Made by a program: the position numbers and the translations under genes
In this document: piece by piece, positions 45,670-56,945 of the stretch
Layout: each line of letters begins with the position of its first letter
Position numbering within the stretch: the first letter of the stretch is position 1
The notes under the pieces: generated by a model
What the model was told of the DNA's origin: nothing
What the model saw: only the letters and a program-made list of their open reading frames with translations
Database searches by the model: none
NCBI GenBank assembly: GCA_037179335.1
Contig: JAKZHN010000024.1
Span: forward strand, 434,001 to 498,000
Source of the DNA: Cyclaneusma minus
Taxonomy: Eukaryota; Ascomycota; Leotiomycetes; Marthamycetales; Marthamycetaceae
Direction of reading: 5' to 3'
DNA: 64,000 nucleotides

Positions 45670-46592
45670 CCTGACCCTTCAAAGCGAAGGATTCGGTGGC
45701 CAATTCGGATTTCGGAAGTATCGTACAACAGAAAATCCAAACTTTTGAGTATTTCCAGTTTCGATCAAGTCAAATGAGTGATATCCACCTGTAGCGAGAT
45801 GCGAAAGAAATGTACTCCGCAAACGTCTTATACTCCCATTGTATTTTCTTTGTTTCAAACTGCCTCGGAACAAGCTCAATGTGGGTGTGCTTCGAAAAAT
45901 CTGCGTTTGGATTTCCAGTCTTCTAAATCGTTTGTTCACATGGCATGGACAATGGAACAAAGAAGCCAGTCTCGTCGCTAGAAAGATACTGAAAAGCGCG
46001 CAATAAGCTTTTGGAAAGCCAGTCCAGTTCAAGCACTAGCCAGCGCGAGAAGTCAGTAAAGCGTTCCGAACGAATGGAGAAGAAGAACGACGAATCTCAC
46101 TTGATAATGTGTAGGGGATTGCAAACCTGACGTACTTCTTGGAGCCTTATGCAAGATGGCTTGCAGATTTTTGAAAAAATTTCAGTTGGCAAATTGGTTA
46201 TCGCCGGTCTCTATTCAAGACTAATAAGATGAAGGATGCCGAGACGTCTCGCATTGTTTTGTAGAACTAGAAGCAGTTTCGAATTTTCCGATTGTGATAT
46301 ACAAATTGCGGATATACAAGTTGCTAGTACAGACCAAAGGGAGACCACGCATCGAATCACCTTTTCCGCATCGCAGTAGAAATAGATGTCTCTTCCCCGA
46401 AACCGACAGAATGCTAGTTCTAATGGATATATACTCTATTAGCCTCCGTTTTCTCCTTTGCAAGAATTTAGCAAGAATACTCTAATGCATCCGTGCCTTA
46501 CTGCGCCGTGCGCTGTGTCCAATGCCACCAAACACCCGGATTAAACCCCTTTCTTTTCGTGCCAAAGTATTACGGAAGAGGACAAGGTGCAT
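45670..46592. other. Spacer, no gene seen
   Basis: About 920 bp between the GUT2 3' end and the SET gene start, both on the minus strand. No supported exon. Confidence 0.4.
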
Positions 46593-48821
46593 CTATTTCT
46601 CGGCCGGGCTACCCTCCTTCAAGCCTGGTGCTCCCTTCATGTCACTATCCAGCTCGTCGCCGGGCTGGTCGTGGCGCGAATACATCTTGTACTCGGCAGT
46701 GTCCTTGAACGAAAGCTTTCCCTGCTCGACCTCGGCTCGAGTAGCGCTGAGTTTGGATTTCGGGAGACCCATGGATTCGAGGAACTTAACACCTGTAGTG
46801 ACAGACAATTAGTACGATATTTTCATCGATCGGCGCATCCAATGAATGCTCAATGGGTAGGAAAGTCACATGGAAAACTTACTCTCTTTCCACTCAAAGT
46901 CCTTCCTCTGCGAATCCCACTTCAGCTCCTGAGCCATGATATCGATGACCTTGGGCAACGACTCCAAAGCAGCTTGCGCATTCAAGAAAGCAAGGCGTGT
47001 GCGTCGTGCAATAACATCCACAGCGGTCTGGGCATATTCGTGTCTCACGGCGTATCTCACCTCACCGTCGATGAAGGGGTAAAGGGCATTGATTCTCTCT
47101 CCACGGACGGGGAAACGCTGTTCTGTAGGATTGCAGAGCGCCGCAACAGTCCACGCACGGTCTCCGTAAGATTCAGTCAAGTGCTTTGCGACGTCGGTCT
47201 CAATGCCGAAGTGCTGAATCAAGTTGATAAAGAGGGTCTTGGAGAAACCGTGAGCACCGACAAGCTTGACTTGGTGAGTTTGGCAGGATCCGTCCAGGCG
47301 AGCGCCGTCATCTATCAATTCCGTGCCGCTAACACTGGGCGCATTGCGGACAGGCTTGGGCTGGAGATGGAATTCCTTGATAGCAGCGTCAACACACTCT
47401 TCGGCCATTTGACGGTAAGTGGTCCATTTGCCACCAGCGCAGGTAAGCAGACCGCTGGCGGAAGTGTTGAGGAGATGGTTCCGGACAAGGGACTCGGTGT
47501 TCTTGGCCTTAGGATCTTTCACAAGGGGTCGGATTCCCGACCATGCGGCGAGAACATCACCTCTGCGGACGTTGATCTCAGGGGAAAGGTAGTGGCGAAT
47601 TTCGGATAGAATCCAGTCAATTTCTTCCTCGCCAGCGATGGGGTTGTATTCAATCTTCGTTGGCGAGTCGGTAGTGCCTGCAATTGTGTTGCCTTGCCAT
47701 GGGAGGAAGAAGATGACTCTGCCGTCGGAAGTCTGGGGGTCGATCAGACCCATCTTCTGAGGGCTGTAATATCCAGGCAGGACGACGTGGACACCGGAGC
47801 TGGGCGCGACGATTTCTTTCACATCTTGCTCATCCATCTTGCGGATGGCATCGGTGAAAGGACCTGTAGCGTTGACGATACCCTTGGCTCTGACATAGAT
47901 GCTTTCGGTGGGCTTGCCGTTCTTCTCTGCGACAAGATCTTTGACGTGTGCGCCGCAAAGCCTGCCATTGGCGTCCTTCTCAAGCCCTGTAACTTCCATG
48001 TGGTTGACAACAGTAGCACCATAGACAGCGGCAGTCATCGCGAGCGAGACATTCATCCTCGAGTCGTTGTGGGCACCATCGTAGTAAACCAGAGCTCCAA
48101 TCAGATCCTCCTTCTTCAGCATCGGGAATGCGTCTAGAGCCTTGGACCTGGTCAGGAAATACGAAGATTCGATTCCTTCGGAGCCGGCCAGAAAGTCATA
48201 AGCCTTGGTACCAGCCCAGAAGTAGGGCGCTTTCCACCATTTGTCCAGGGGAATCATGATAGGGAGCCAAGACGACAGGTGAGGCGCCGTGTCCAAGAAG
48301 TATTTCCGTTCCCTCAGTGCCTCCTTGACCAGCTTATATTGGTTGTAGTCCAACTCCCACACTGCCTTTTCCAAGTAGCGCACACCGCCATGCACCAGCT
48401 TCGTGCTCTTACTACTTGTTCCAGAACTGAAGTCGTCCCTTTCGACCATGGCAACCTTGAGACCCCTTGTCACAGCATCCAGCGCCACTCCAGCTCCAGT
48501 GGCACCGCCGCCAATAATCAGCAGATCGTATACGTTGTCATCGTCGGCGACACCGGACTGTTGACCGGGCAGCAGAGACTTCGCGCTGCTGCGCTTCAAG
48601 TCGGCGATCTGCTCATCTCTCGACTTGGAGTTGGGGAATCGTGGGGGTCGAAAAACACCCCCTTCCGCGTAGCCCGGCGGTGGCACAGCAGGACCTTCAG
48701 AGCCCGGGATGGCGCGTGGCCGGTATGACCAGTATACTATTCCGCTGCCTGCCGCCAAAGCACCGGTTCCGTAGAGCAATGGCTTAGCTATGCGCTGTCG
48801 GAATGCCATTGCGGATGGCAA
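46593..48821 (-). CDS. GUT2: Mitochondrial FAD-dependent glycerol-3-phosphate dehydrogenase
   Basis: Oxidises glycerol-3-phosphate to dihydroxyacetone phosphate at the inner mitochondrial membrane, feeding electrons to ubiquinone. The model is complement(46593..46792, 46883..48821), 712 aa; the intron joins FEWKE to SVKFLESMG. The N-terminus (MAFRQRIAKPLLYGTGALAA) is a basic targeting region followed by a membrane anchor. The FAD-binding Rossmann motif is DLLIIGGGATGAGVALDA; DFSSGTSSKSTKLVHGGVRY and AGTTDSPT follow. A C-terminal domain contains GGKWTTYRQMAEECVDAAI. Two in-frame starts (48821, 48809) are possible. The last exon adds a hydrophilic tail ending KEGSPAEK. Divergent spacer upstream. 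Confidence 0.95.
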
Positions 48822-49797
48822 GGGGGGTCAATTGAGGGAGGGAGGGTAGGTGCGAAAGGGTAGGAAAAAGGGTCGTGGTCGCGGACTCAGTCGGGGAAAA
48901 AAGGATTGGGAGAAGGGAGAAAGTGAAAGTGACAGATGAGCTTGGGGAGCTTTTGTCCGGGCCCAAGTCACATGTGTCGGAATGACGATGTTCAGCAGGG
49001 CAGAGTGGAGATGGGGCTCCACAGTCTATGGAGACATTGGCGGATTGAGAGCACAGGCTGTGGGGACCAGAGGATGGGGCGCCCGGATTGCTTGTATGGG
49101 ATTTCCCAACCGGGGGCCAGAATAGGTCGACAAAAGGAAAGACGGATTGGAAAGAATGGAATAATCTCACATAAACGAGGTTGGAGGTGTCAAGCACATG
49201 CTATTGCTGCAGTAGCTGCCGCGATCGCTAGCTTCGATCAATTAGACTCAAAGCTTGCGGCGCCGCGTGCGGGAAGTGTTTTACCACCAATCGAGAATTG
49301 ATGTCATCCCTTTCTGGCAGCAGTGGCGGCTGAAACTACGGGCATAAGTCGGGGCCAGCCCCCCTGGCAAATGTATCATCCCGGGGCGAATGCGCATGCC
49401 TGCAAACACCGCCTTTTAATTCGACCACAGGATCGCAGGGCAAGTGACGCGAGAGGCACGTCAGAGTCGAGAAACTTCGCCCACACCGAACGGGTCGAGT
49501 CGTGCTGGACGACAGGAGCCTTGGTGACGTGACGGCAAACGCTTACACTGATGTCTTCTGTATATTCTGTCATAGTCAAAGTGAAAGCCAATTCCGCAGA
49601 TCTTCGTTTATTATCATAGACTTAAGGGTATCACTAGAATAAGTCCTGGCCGCGCGAAAGTCACCGCGGCTATGAACCATTGACCATTCCCTCGTATTAA
49701 CACCATGCTTGATCGAATCTAGTTCCCAGCGAGAGCCTCAACCACCATGAATGGTCGAGTAGAAAGGGGCGTAAAGGGTCATGCTGTCTGACTCTGT
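48822..49797. other. Spacer, no gene seen
   Basis: About 980 bp containing the GUT2 promoter and the 3' region of the Ser-rich gene. No supported exon. Confidence 0.4.
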
Positions 49798-51221
49798 TCA
49801 CTTGGCCGCGCCGTCGGCAGAAGCCTTGTCTTTCTCGGCCTTTTCATTCTTCTCTTCCGTAGTGCTGCTCCCATCGAGCTCTCCCCAGGCCGAGTTGGAC
49901 CGGCTCAGCTTTCCCTCTCGAGGGTGGGCCAACGGACTGCTGGGGACGGGCATGCCACCAATGCTTCCAGTGATACTGTCGTTTTTGTTGTGGCCAAGGC
50001 GCCCACTTTTGACGCTGCCCCCGTCACCAGCAATACTCTGCTTGTTGGCGTAATAGCTGTTCCGCTCACTAGATAGTGCGGGAGCCACGCCGGCCGTGGA
50101 GTAGAGACTCGCCCTTTCGGCGGGCCCGGTAGTGCTCCGAGGGTAGCTAGTCGGCGGGTTCGCGCCTTCGACATTGGAGCTGAGCACACTCAATGGCAGG
50201 CTCTCTCGGCTCCCACCGAAGACCGAAGACGGTGCTAGGGCACGCACCGAAGCATCAGTGTCCATGGATCGTCTTCGCCGGCGCTTCGAAGAGGACGCGA
50301 GTGTGAGAATGGAGGCATTGTCTGTCAGGAGATTGTTTGCTGTAGCGGTGTTGTAGGTCGAGGGATGACCACCGCTCTGCGTCGGCGCAAGATGAGGAGG
50401 CAGTGCACTCACAGGCGGAGAGGCAGGAAATTGATGGCTGAAATGGATCGACTGTGCATCATTTCTACCGCTGCTTGCTCCATGATGAGAATTATGATGG
50501 CTGTGTGTAATTCCGCCGTTCGTAGGCATAGCTGGCGCTGATTGAATGGTGGTGAGGGTAGTCGTCAGGGACCTGACAGACGGGGCAGGTGACGAAAATG
50601 TGCTGTCAGCTCCTCTCCCGGTTGTGCTGATACCACCCCCAGTGGTCGCCATCGTGCCCTCTCCCGAAGAGGCGCAATGTGATCTGGCAGCCTCCGAGTG
50701 CGAAACATCTTGTTCTGTCGACAAGGTTGGCGCAACTGACTTGTTTCCGTCAGTGGGCGCAAGGCCGTCGAGAGAGGATCGCAAAGAGGATCGGCTCTGC
50801 TCAGCGGAAGAGCCGCTCGTAGTTACGCCGGTCGGGGCGGTCGCAAAGGAAGCATTTCGAGTGCCGGGGCTAGTTGTGCCACCGTTCATGTGGCCCGATT
50901 CGGGATACGGATTGTTCTTCGACGGACTGTTCTTCTTCAACGGGCTGTTCTTCTTGTTTGAGCTTTTCGTTTGAGGGCTGCGCTTTCCGCTAGGCTCTGT
51001 GTTGGCATCACCGGACGAGTGGCCCTTCAGATTGGCGAGTTTCTTCATCCATGTTGAGAAGGGTCGACGTCGGCCTGGACGATCTGGAGTCATGATCAGC
51101 TCGGAAGGCTCTGGCAAGCCAGCAGGATTTGGCCGTGTGAGGCTGTTCAATACGGCAGCGTGAGGGATAACAGCACAAATAACGTACCGTGCGTCCTTGG
51201 AGGCGTTTCAAGGGTGGCCAT
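49798..51221 (-). CDS. Ser/Thr-rich low-complexity protein of unknown function
   Basis: Function unknown. The long exon ends at 49798 and a short first exon starts MATLETPPRTHG at 51221. Two junctions keep the frame: donor GTTATT at 51183 with acceptor at 51143 (41-bp intron, giving THGTLTRPNPAGLPEPSEL, about 460 aa), or the stronger donor GTACGT at 51187 with an acceptor near 51112. The N-terminal block RPFSTWMKKLANLKGHSSG is followed by poly-basic/Asn-rich repeats (KNSPLKKNSPSKNNPYP). A long Ser/Thr/Gly region follows, and a conserved-looking patch NASILTLASSSKRRRRRSMD with TDASVRALAPSSVFGGSRES. No membrane helix is present. From memory, relatives are sometimes labelled as a polycystin-like channel; nothing here supports that. 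Confidence 0.7.
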
Positions 51222-52186
51222 GGTTATAGGATGGAGAAGCGTAGAGCGAGGAGATAATCGTAGGTTGGCCGCTGGCGGAGGGTAGTTTACCTCCAGATGT
51301 TGGGTGCGAAAGGCTTGGATGCCTTCAATGTCGGCAGAGGGAGCGATTTGTAGACAACTCTGATGCAAGCTGTCGATAAACGAGAGGAAGAGGGGAGAAG
51401 ATGTAGAGTAGTAGTGCTCCGTGTTGCTAACGCGTGCCGTGCATTGAGCGAAGATTGGCACCGATCAAAGCCACCAAGGCGCCTGAGGCTGAGGCTGCTT
51501 CGGCAAGGTTGACTGGTACGAAACATCAAAATGATTCAAACGAAGGCCAGCGGCGCCAGCTGCCGTTCAAGAAGCGTTCAAGCGACAAGCGCTCCGTTCC
51601 TGACAAGTGACAAGCCCCCCTGCAAGATCGCCCACAATCCTCCGCAAACGTGGATTGATGTTTCATTGCTGTTCGGAGCTAAGGGCGTCCGACCCCCGAG
51701 CGTGTATCGAAGTTGTACTAAAGCCAGGCGTAAGGTAACGGATCCAGTCTACCGATCAAAGCAGTATTGACTTTTAATCCTTTTTACACTATAGAAGTAT
51801 CACCCGTATTCATGGCAAATGCCAAATGTAGTGAGACTGCGAACCTTCTCTGGGAAGAGCTCATACCCCAGAAGTTACATCGCAATCCTGTGTGTCCATG
51901 AGCAAAGTAGCTGGGGGTCGTGATCACATAAGGGATTCAAGACCACACTGACTTCGCGAGAAACTGCATAATGCAATGCCTATGTGGGACCTCGGGCCAT
52001 ATATAAGACATAGTCTCAGTGTCAACATATCCAAGGTAGCTTTCAAACACAGTCTAGACACGGGAAATCGATGATCCGAGATAAACCAAATGACGACAAT
52101 ATCCCCCCCTCGAGAAACCCCACCAGAATGTTACCCCCATCCCACCTTACAACTCCTCTATCCGAGACCAAACTCCCAAACTCCTC
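51222..52186. other. Divergent spacer, no gene seen
   Basis: Contains the promoters of the Ser-rich gene and the Afg1-type gene. No supported exon. Confidence 0.4.
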
Positions 52187-54451
52187 ATGCCACCCCTCAA
52201 ACCCTCCCAATCTAAAGGCCTCACCATCACCAACCCCCTAGTCCTATACCGAGCCCTCCTCGCCACCAAAAAGATCTCCCCTGACCCTGCACAACACCGC
52301 TTAGCACTCCATCTACAAAAGCTATATTTACGACTCAAAGACTACAACCCAGCAAACGAATATGGTGCTCGTCTCCAAGCAATCAACCGCACTCTCGGCA
52401 AAACTCCAAAATCAGACAGTGGACGAGAGGTAGCTGTAGAAGGCCATCCGCTGCGAAACAATCCACTATTCAGACATCTTTTTAAGCCGAAGACCAGATC
52501 TGAAGATCTTGCGTTGACCCAGGTTCTTACCAGTCATGAAGCAGCCATGAAACTGGACTCCCCAAGGGGAATGCTGGTCCATGGGGAAGTGGGAACGGGC
52601 AAGAGCATGTTAGTAGACTTGCTTTGCGACTGCTTGCCAAACAAGAAAAAGAGACGCTGGCACTTCAATACGTTCATGCTCGAAACGATTTCGCATTTGG
52701 AAAGCCTCCGTCTTTCCCAATCCGCTGGTTTTGGAAAGGGAGATTCTGCTGCAGGGGAGCCGGAATATTCGTTACTTTGGCTCGCCAAGAAACTGGTTGA
52801 AGAGTCTCCGATCCTGTTTTTGGACGAGTTTCAGTTACCAGACAGAGCGGCAAGCAAGATTTTGAGTAACTTGTTGACGGCTTTTTTCCAACTGGGAGGC
52901 GTGTTGATTGCTACTTCGAATCGGATTCCGGACGAGTTGTCGAAGGCGGCGGGTATTGAATTTGCACCACCTCCTAGGACGACATTGGGTAATTGGTTTG
53001 GGCTCGGTTCGAAGAGGATTAAGGGAGACATGTTTGGTGGACAGAATGAATTTGCAGCTTTCCTAGAGGTACTGAAGGCTAGGTGTGAGATTTGGAATAT
53101 TGAAGGAGAAAAGGACTGGCGGAGACGTGGAAATTTGGTTGGTAAAACGAAACCGGGACTTAAAAAGCGAGAAGCATCAGTTCTGGAGGAAGTTGAGAGT
53201 GATGAGGATGACACCATGCAATATGAAAACGCGGGAGAAGAGTCCGCCGGACATGAGATGGAGCAAGCGATGGAAGACTCTTCCGCCCTCCCCGAATTCT
53301 TCCTAGTTTCAGAAGACCAGGATCTCACCAAAGATGAAGCATGGAACCAGGTCCTCTCGAAAGCCCTCTCCCTTGATCCTTCCCAGCCAATCTCTTGGAA
53401 GCCAGCGGAAATTCAAGTGTATGGCCGCACCATTTCTGTTCCAAAGACTTATTCTGGTACGACTTACTGGACGTTCCCAACCCTCTGCGGCGGCAATTTT
53501 GGTCCTGCCGACTTCCTAAGTCTCGCTTCCACCTTCCACACCATAATCCTAGACGAAGTGCCCGTAATGAGTCTATTACAAAAGAACGAAGCCCGCCGTA
53601 TGATCACCCTCTTAGACGCCATCTACGAAGCCCGCGGCAAGCTCATCATCCGTGCCTCCGCCGGCCCCGACGAACTATTCTTCCCCGAACGACCCGCCCC
53701 ACAAACTTCCAAATCCTCAACTTCTGCATCTTCGGAATCCCCATCATCAACAGCCCAAGAATCAATCAAAGACGACGCAACCTACGCCGAAGTCTTCTCC
53801 GACATCTACCAAGACCTCCGCGCCCCTTTTCGTCCCAACATCTCATCCTACGACCCATCCAACGGCCACGACCCCGACGAATCCACAATCCTAGACCCCG
53901 TTTCCGGTATCCCGACTACGCCCGAGCAGGTAGAGCTGAGAAACCAGCTGAAGCAACAGCGCGGGCCCGACTTTGCCAACACGAGCAGCTTTACCGGCGA
54001 AGACGAGCGATTCGCTTTCAAGCGCGCTCGCTCCCGCCTATGGGAGCTCTGCAGTTCGCACTGGCACGCGCGCAACGAGCCAGATTGGTGGAGGCCGTTG
54101 CCTCTGGAAGTCAGGCGGTGGGAGCGAGGACCAAGAGACCAGCGTCAAGTTGGAGATAACGGGATTGTAAGGAGAGGCAAAGGGGGAGATGTGAGGATTG
54201 GGGATTTTGTGGAGTTGGATCGGCCGGCGGGGTTGCAGGGGAAGGAACTGGAGAACTGGGAGAAGGAGAGAGAGGTTGATGAGGGGAGGGGGGTTGGGGT
54301 GGTGGGGGAGAGACAAAGGGAGGCGCCGAGGTTTGGGGAAGCGCATGCTTGGGGGACGGTGAGGTGGGGGAAGAAGGCTGGGGAGTGGGGGAAGGGTACG
54401 GATGCTTTTGCTGAGAAATGGGAGGGTGGGAAAGGGGGGAAGGACACGTAG
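52187..54451 (+). CDS. AFG1: AFG1-like mitochondrial AAA ATPase
   Basis: Predicted P-loop ATPase of the Afg1/LACE1 family, which helps degrade or assemble respiratory-chain subunits. Single exon, 754 aa. It starts MPPLKPSQSKGLTITNPLVL, then HRLALHLQKLYLRLKDYNP, the usual family opening. Walker A is GEVGTGKSMLVDL (about residue 135), Walker B is ILFLDEFQLPD and a sensor-type segment is IATSNRIPDELSKAAG. Family motifs follow: TYWTFPTLCGGNFGPADFLS, TIILDEVPVMSL and NEARRMITLLDAIYEARGKL. It is longer than typical because of an acidic insert (EEVESDEDDTMQYENAGEE, about 330-380) and a Gly/Arg/Trp-rich C-terminus. No strong mitochondrial presequence is obvious, so localisation is inferred from family. 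Confidence 0.9.
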   Translation: MPPLKPSQSKGLTITNPLVLYRALLATKKISPDPAQHRLALHLQKLYLRLKDYNPANEYGARLQAINRTLGKTPKSDSGREVAVEGHPLRNNPLFRHLFKPKTRSEDLALTQVLTSHEAAMKLDSPRGMLVHGEVGTGKSMLVDLLCDCLPNKKKRRWHFNTFMLETISHLESLRLSQSAGFGKGDSAAGEPEYSLLWLAKKLVEESPILFLDEFQLPDRAASKILSNLLTAFFQLGGVLIATSNRIPDELSKAAGIEFAPPPRTTLGNWFGLGSKRIKGDMFGGQNEFAAFLEVLKARCEIWNIEGEKDWRRRGNLVGKTKPGLKKREASVLEEVESDEDDTMQYENAGEESAGHEMEQAMEDSSALPEFFLVSEDQDLTKDEAWNQVLSKALSLDPSQPISWKPAEIQVYGRTISVPKTYSGTTYWTFPTLCGGNFGPADFLSLASTFHTIILDEVPVMSLLQKNEARRMITLLDAIYEARGKLIIRASAGPDELFFPERPAPQTSKSSTSASSESPSSTAQESIKDDATYAEVFSDIYQDLRAPFRPNISSYDPSNGHDPDESTILDPVSGIPTTPEQVELRNQLKQQRGPDFANTSSFTGEDERFAFKRARSRLWELCSSHWHARNEPDWWRPLPLEVRRWERGPRDQRQVGDNGIVRRGKGGDVRIGDFVELDRPAGLQGKELENWEKEREVDEGRGVGVVGERQREAPRFGEAHAWGTVRWGKKAGEWGKGTDAFAEKWEGGKGGKDT

Positions 54452-54672
54452 AATTGGAGAAAGCGTTTGTAGATATGAGCACCGGGAGCTTTATGAAATG
54501 GGTGAGCTAAATCCCGACTGGAGTTTTGAAATTCAGGACAGGCTAAATAAGCCCAATCAGGCTACCGCCTCAAACAAGCGGCACAGAAGCATCTTGCCCC
54601 TTGGTTCTATATGCTTTTTGTAGTGCTTGTAACAGGGCCCAGGATAATGGTCCCGGTTACTTTGAGTAAAAT

Positions 54673-54766
54673 GAGTATTCCCGGTTATTTTGAATATCGC
54701 CGGTTACTTTGGATATTCCCAATTACTTGGAATATTCACAATTACCTAGAGTATTTCTATTTAGGG
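54673..54766. repeat. 19-bp tandem array (five units)
   Basis: Units start at 54673, 54692, 54711, 54729 and 54748. They read GAGTATTCCCGGTTATTTT, GAATATCGCCGGTTACTTT, GGATATTCCCAATTACTT, GGAATATTCACAATTACCT and AGAGTATTTCTATTTAGGG. Lengths are 19, 19, 18, 19 and 19 bp. No flanking inverted repeat found. Confidence 0.75.
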
Positions 54767-55012
54767 ACACCTTGAGCGAGGCTGCAAAAATGGGATAGTA
54801 TGCCGATTAGGTCTAGCGTGTCCTGGATTCCAGAACTCCAGTCGGGATTTGGATCACCCCTATAAGAAAAAGAAAAAAAAACCAGTTTAATCCTATGCTT
54901 GGCGAGTGGTGTAAACGGTGTTTTCGTAAATTGTAAAGCGAATACGAACTGATATGGCCCTGGAAGCCGAATGCATTATATCCAACTTGAACGATTTATA
55001 GCTCTGGTTTCT

Positions 55013-55030
55013 GGGGGGGGGGGGGGGGGG
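55013..55030. repeat. Poly-G run of 18
   Basis: Homopolymer in the convergent spacer; the true length may differ because such runs are read poorly. Confidence 0.7.
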
Positions 55031-55375
55031 ACAGGGGCAGCGAGGGCTTTTAAAAAGCAAGTACAGAGGGTATGTATATACTATAAAATGAATTGAATTA
55101 CCATTAACGAATTAGAAAATGGCCTAAGTGGCGCAATAACTTAGTATTATTTCGTACTGTCCTCGTTGAATGTAAACTCAGTTCGTCTGGTTTCAGGACG
55201 TCGAACCCCCCGGGTTCGTTCGACAAGTCCCTTTTGACTTTTCTTTTTGAGACTTTTTGTTCATTATCCATCCACAACTGAACCGCACTAAGAAATGTAA
55301 ATTGTAACATGCTTCGTGGCATATATGTATGTACTGGCATTATTATATCTATCTCTCGCTTCCCGTATAAGACCC

Positions 55376-56945
55376 CTATTTCAGGGTAACCAACTCCTCA
55401 GCACTTGTAGGATGAATCGCTACACAGCTATCAAAGTCCTTCTTCGTCGCACCCATCTTAATCGCCACCCCAAATCCCTGCAACATCTCACCGCTACCCA
55501 ATCCCAAAATATGCAATCCGACAACCTTCTGTTCCGGTCCGGCACAAACCAGCTTGTACTTGGTCGGTCCTTTCTGGTCCGGTTCCATCATGGCATAGTA
55601 CATGGCTGTGAAGCTCGTGGTGTAGATCTTGAGATTCTCCTTGCCGTACTTCTCCACGGCTTCGGGCTCGGTAAGGCCAATGGAGCCGACTTCGGGGTGT
55701 GCGAAGACTACGGATGGAATGTTGCTGTAGTCGAGCTTGGAATCTTTGAACTGGGGGCCGCCGAAGAGACGATCGCCCAGCTTGCGGCCAGCTGCGATAG
55801 CGACAGGGGTGAGCTCGATCTTTCCGACAACGTCGCCTAAAGCATAGATATTCTCCACGTTGGTATTTTGGTAGTCATCGGCGATGATTTGTCCCTTCTC
55901 GGTGGTCTTGACACCGGCTTTATCTAAACCCAGGTCTTCGGTCTCAGGGGAACGGCCAATGGCCCAGATCAAGTTGTCGACGTCCGAGAGCTCGCCTTTA
56001 CCGTTGGAGTCTTCGTAGTGGATAGTGAGTTTTCCCGTCTTCTCATCCTTCTCAACCTTGCTCTGGCTGCTATTCTTGTGGATCTTGACGCCTACGCGCT
56101 CGTATTCTGCCACAATCGCATCTTGAACCATAGGATCGAAGTTTCGCAGGAACTTGTCGTGGCGGATGAACAGGTGGGTTTCCGTACCCAGAGCATTGAA
56201 CATGCCAGCGAATTCGACGGCAATATATCCTGCGCCTACCAAGGCGACTTTCTTGGGCTGGCGCTCGATTTCGAAGAAACCATCACTGTCGGTGCCGTAT
56301 TCGGAGCCAGGAATATTCTGGGGAATAGTGGGGTGGCCGCCGACGGCGAGGAGGATTTTCTTTGCGCGAACCGTGGCCTTGGAGCCATCGTCCAGCTTGA
56401 CCTCGGCCTCGTTCTTGCCGGTAAGGGTGGCACGGCCGTGGATGTATTCGACCTTGTCGTTCTTAAGGTTCTTCTCGTAGATACCGTTCAGGCGCTCAAT
56501 ATAGGCATCACGTTTCGATTTGAAGAGGGACCAATCAAATGGGGCAGTGTGCTCGACGCTGAAGCCGTAGGCTTTCGCCTCATGTATGCTTTCCGCCAGA
56601 GATGCTGCGTTCCAGGTAACCTTCTTTGGCACGCATCTAATTTGTGGTCAACATCGCTCGCCTTTCCAACAATGGTTCAACGTACCCAACGTTGACACAA
56701 GTTCCTCCCAGTCGCTTGCTCTCAACGACGATAGTTTTTGCGCCGTAGTATCCACTGGCCCTTCTCGCAGACGCCAGACCGCCACTGCCACCTCCAATGA
56801 CCAAATAGTCGCACTCCTTGGTTATGGGAGCCATCGCAGAATTTGCAGACGAGAAGTGCCTCACCAGGATTGATAGTCGAGGTTGCGCCGTGATGGAAGC
56901 TGAAGCTTGAATGGCAGGGCGGGAGAGGAGAGCGAAGGCTTTCAT
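55376..56945 (-). CDS. GLR1: Glutathione reductase
   Basis: NADPH-dependent flavoenzyme that keeps glutathione reduced. The model is complement(55376..56636, 56686..56945), 506 aa; the 49-bp intron splits the redox motif, which reads GGTCVNVGCVPKKVTWNAA after joining. FAD-binding is DYLVIGGGSGGLASARRA, NADPH-binding is KVALVGAGYIAVEFAGMFNA, and the central FAD motif is NIYALGDVVGKIELTPVAIA. The C-terminal dimer-interface motif is VAIHPTSAEELVTL, with the catalytic His. The first 37 residues (MKAFALLSRPAIQASAS...) look like a mitochondrial presequence. A second in-frame Met (MAPITKECDYLVIGG) begins the mature cytosolic form, as in the dual-start Glr1 of yeast. Divergent from Cce1 across 770 bp. 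Confidence 0.95.

Larger units (their letters stand above)
54452..55375. other. Convergent spacer with repeat array and poly-G
   Basis: No gene seen. It holds the 19-bp array at 54673-54766 and a run of 18 G at 55013-55030. Confidence 0.5.
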
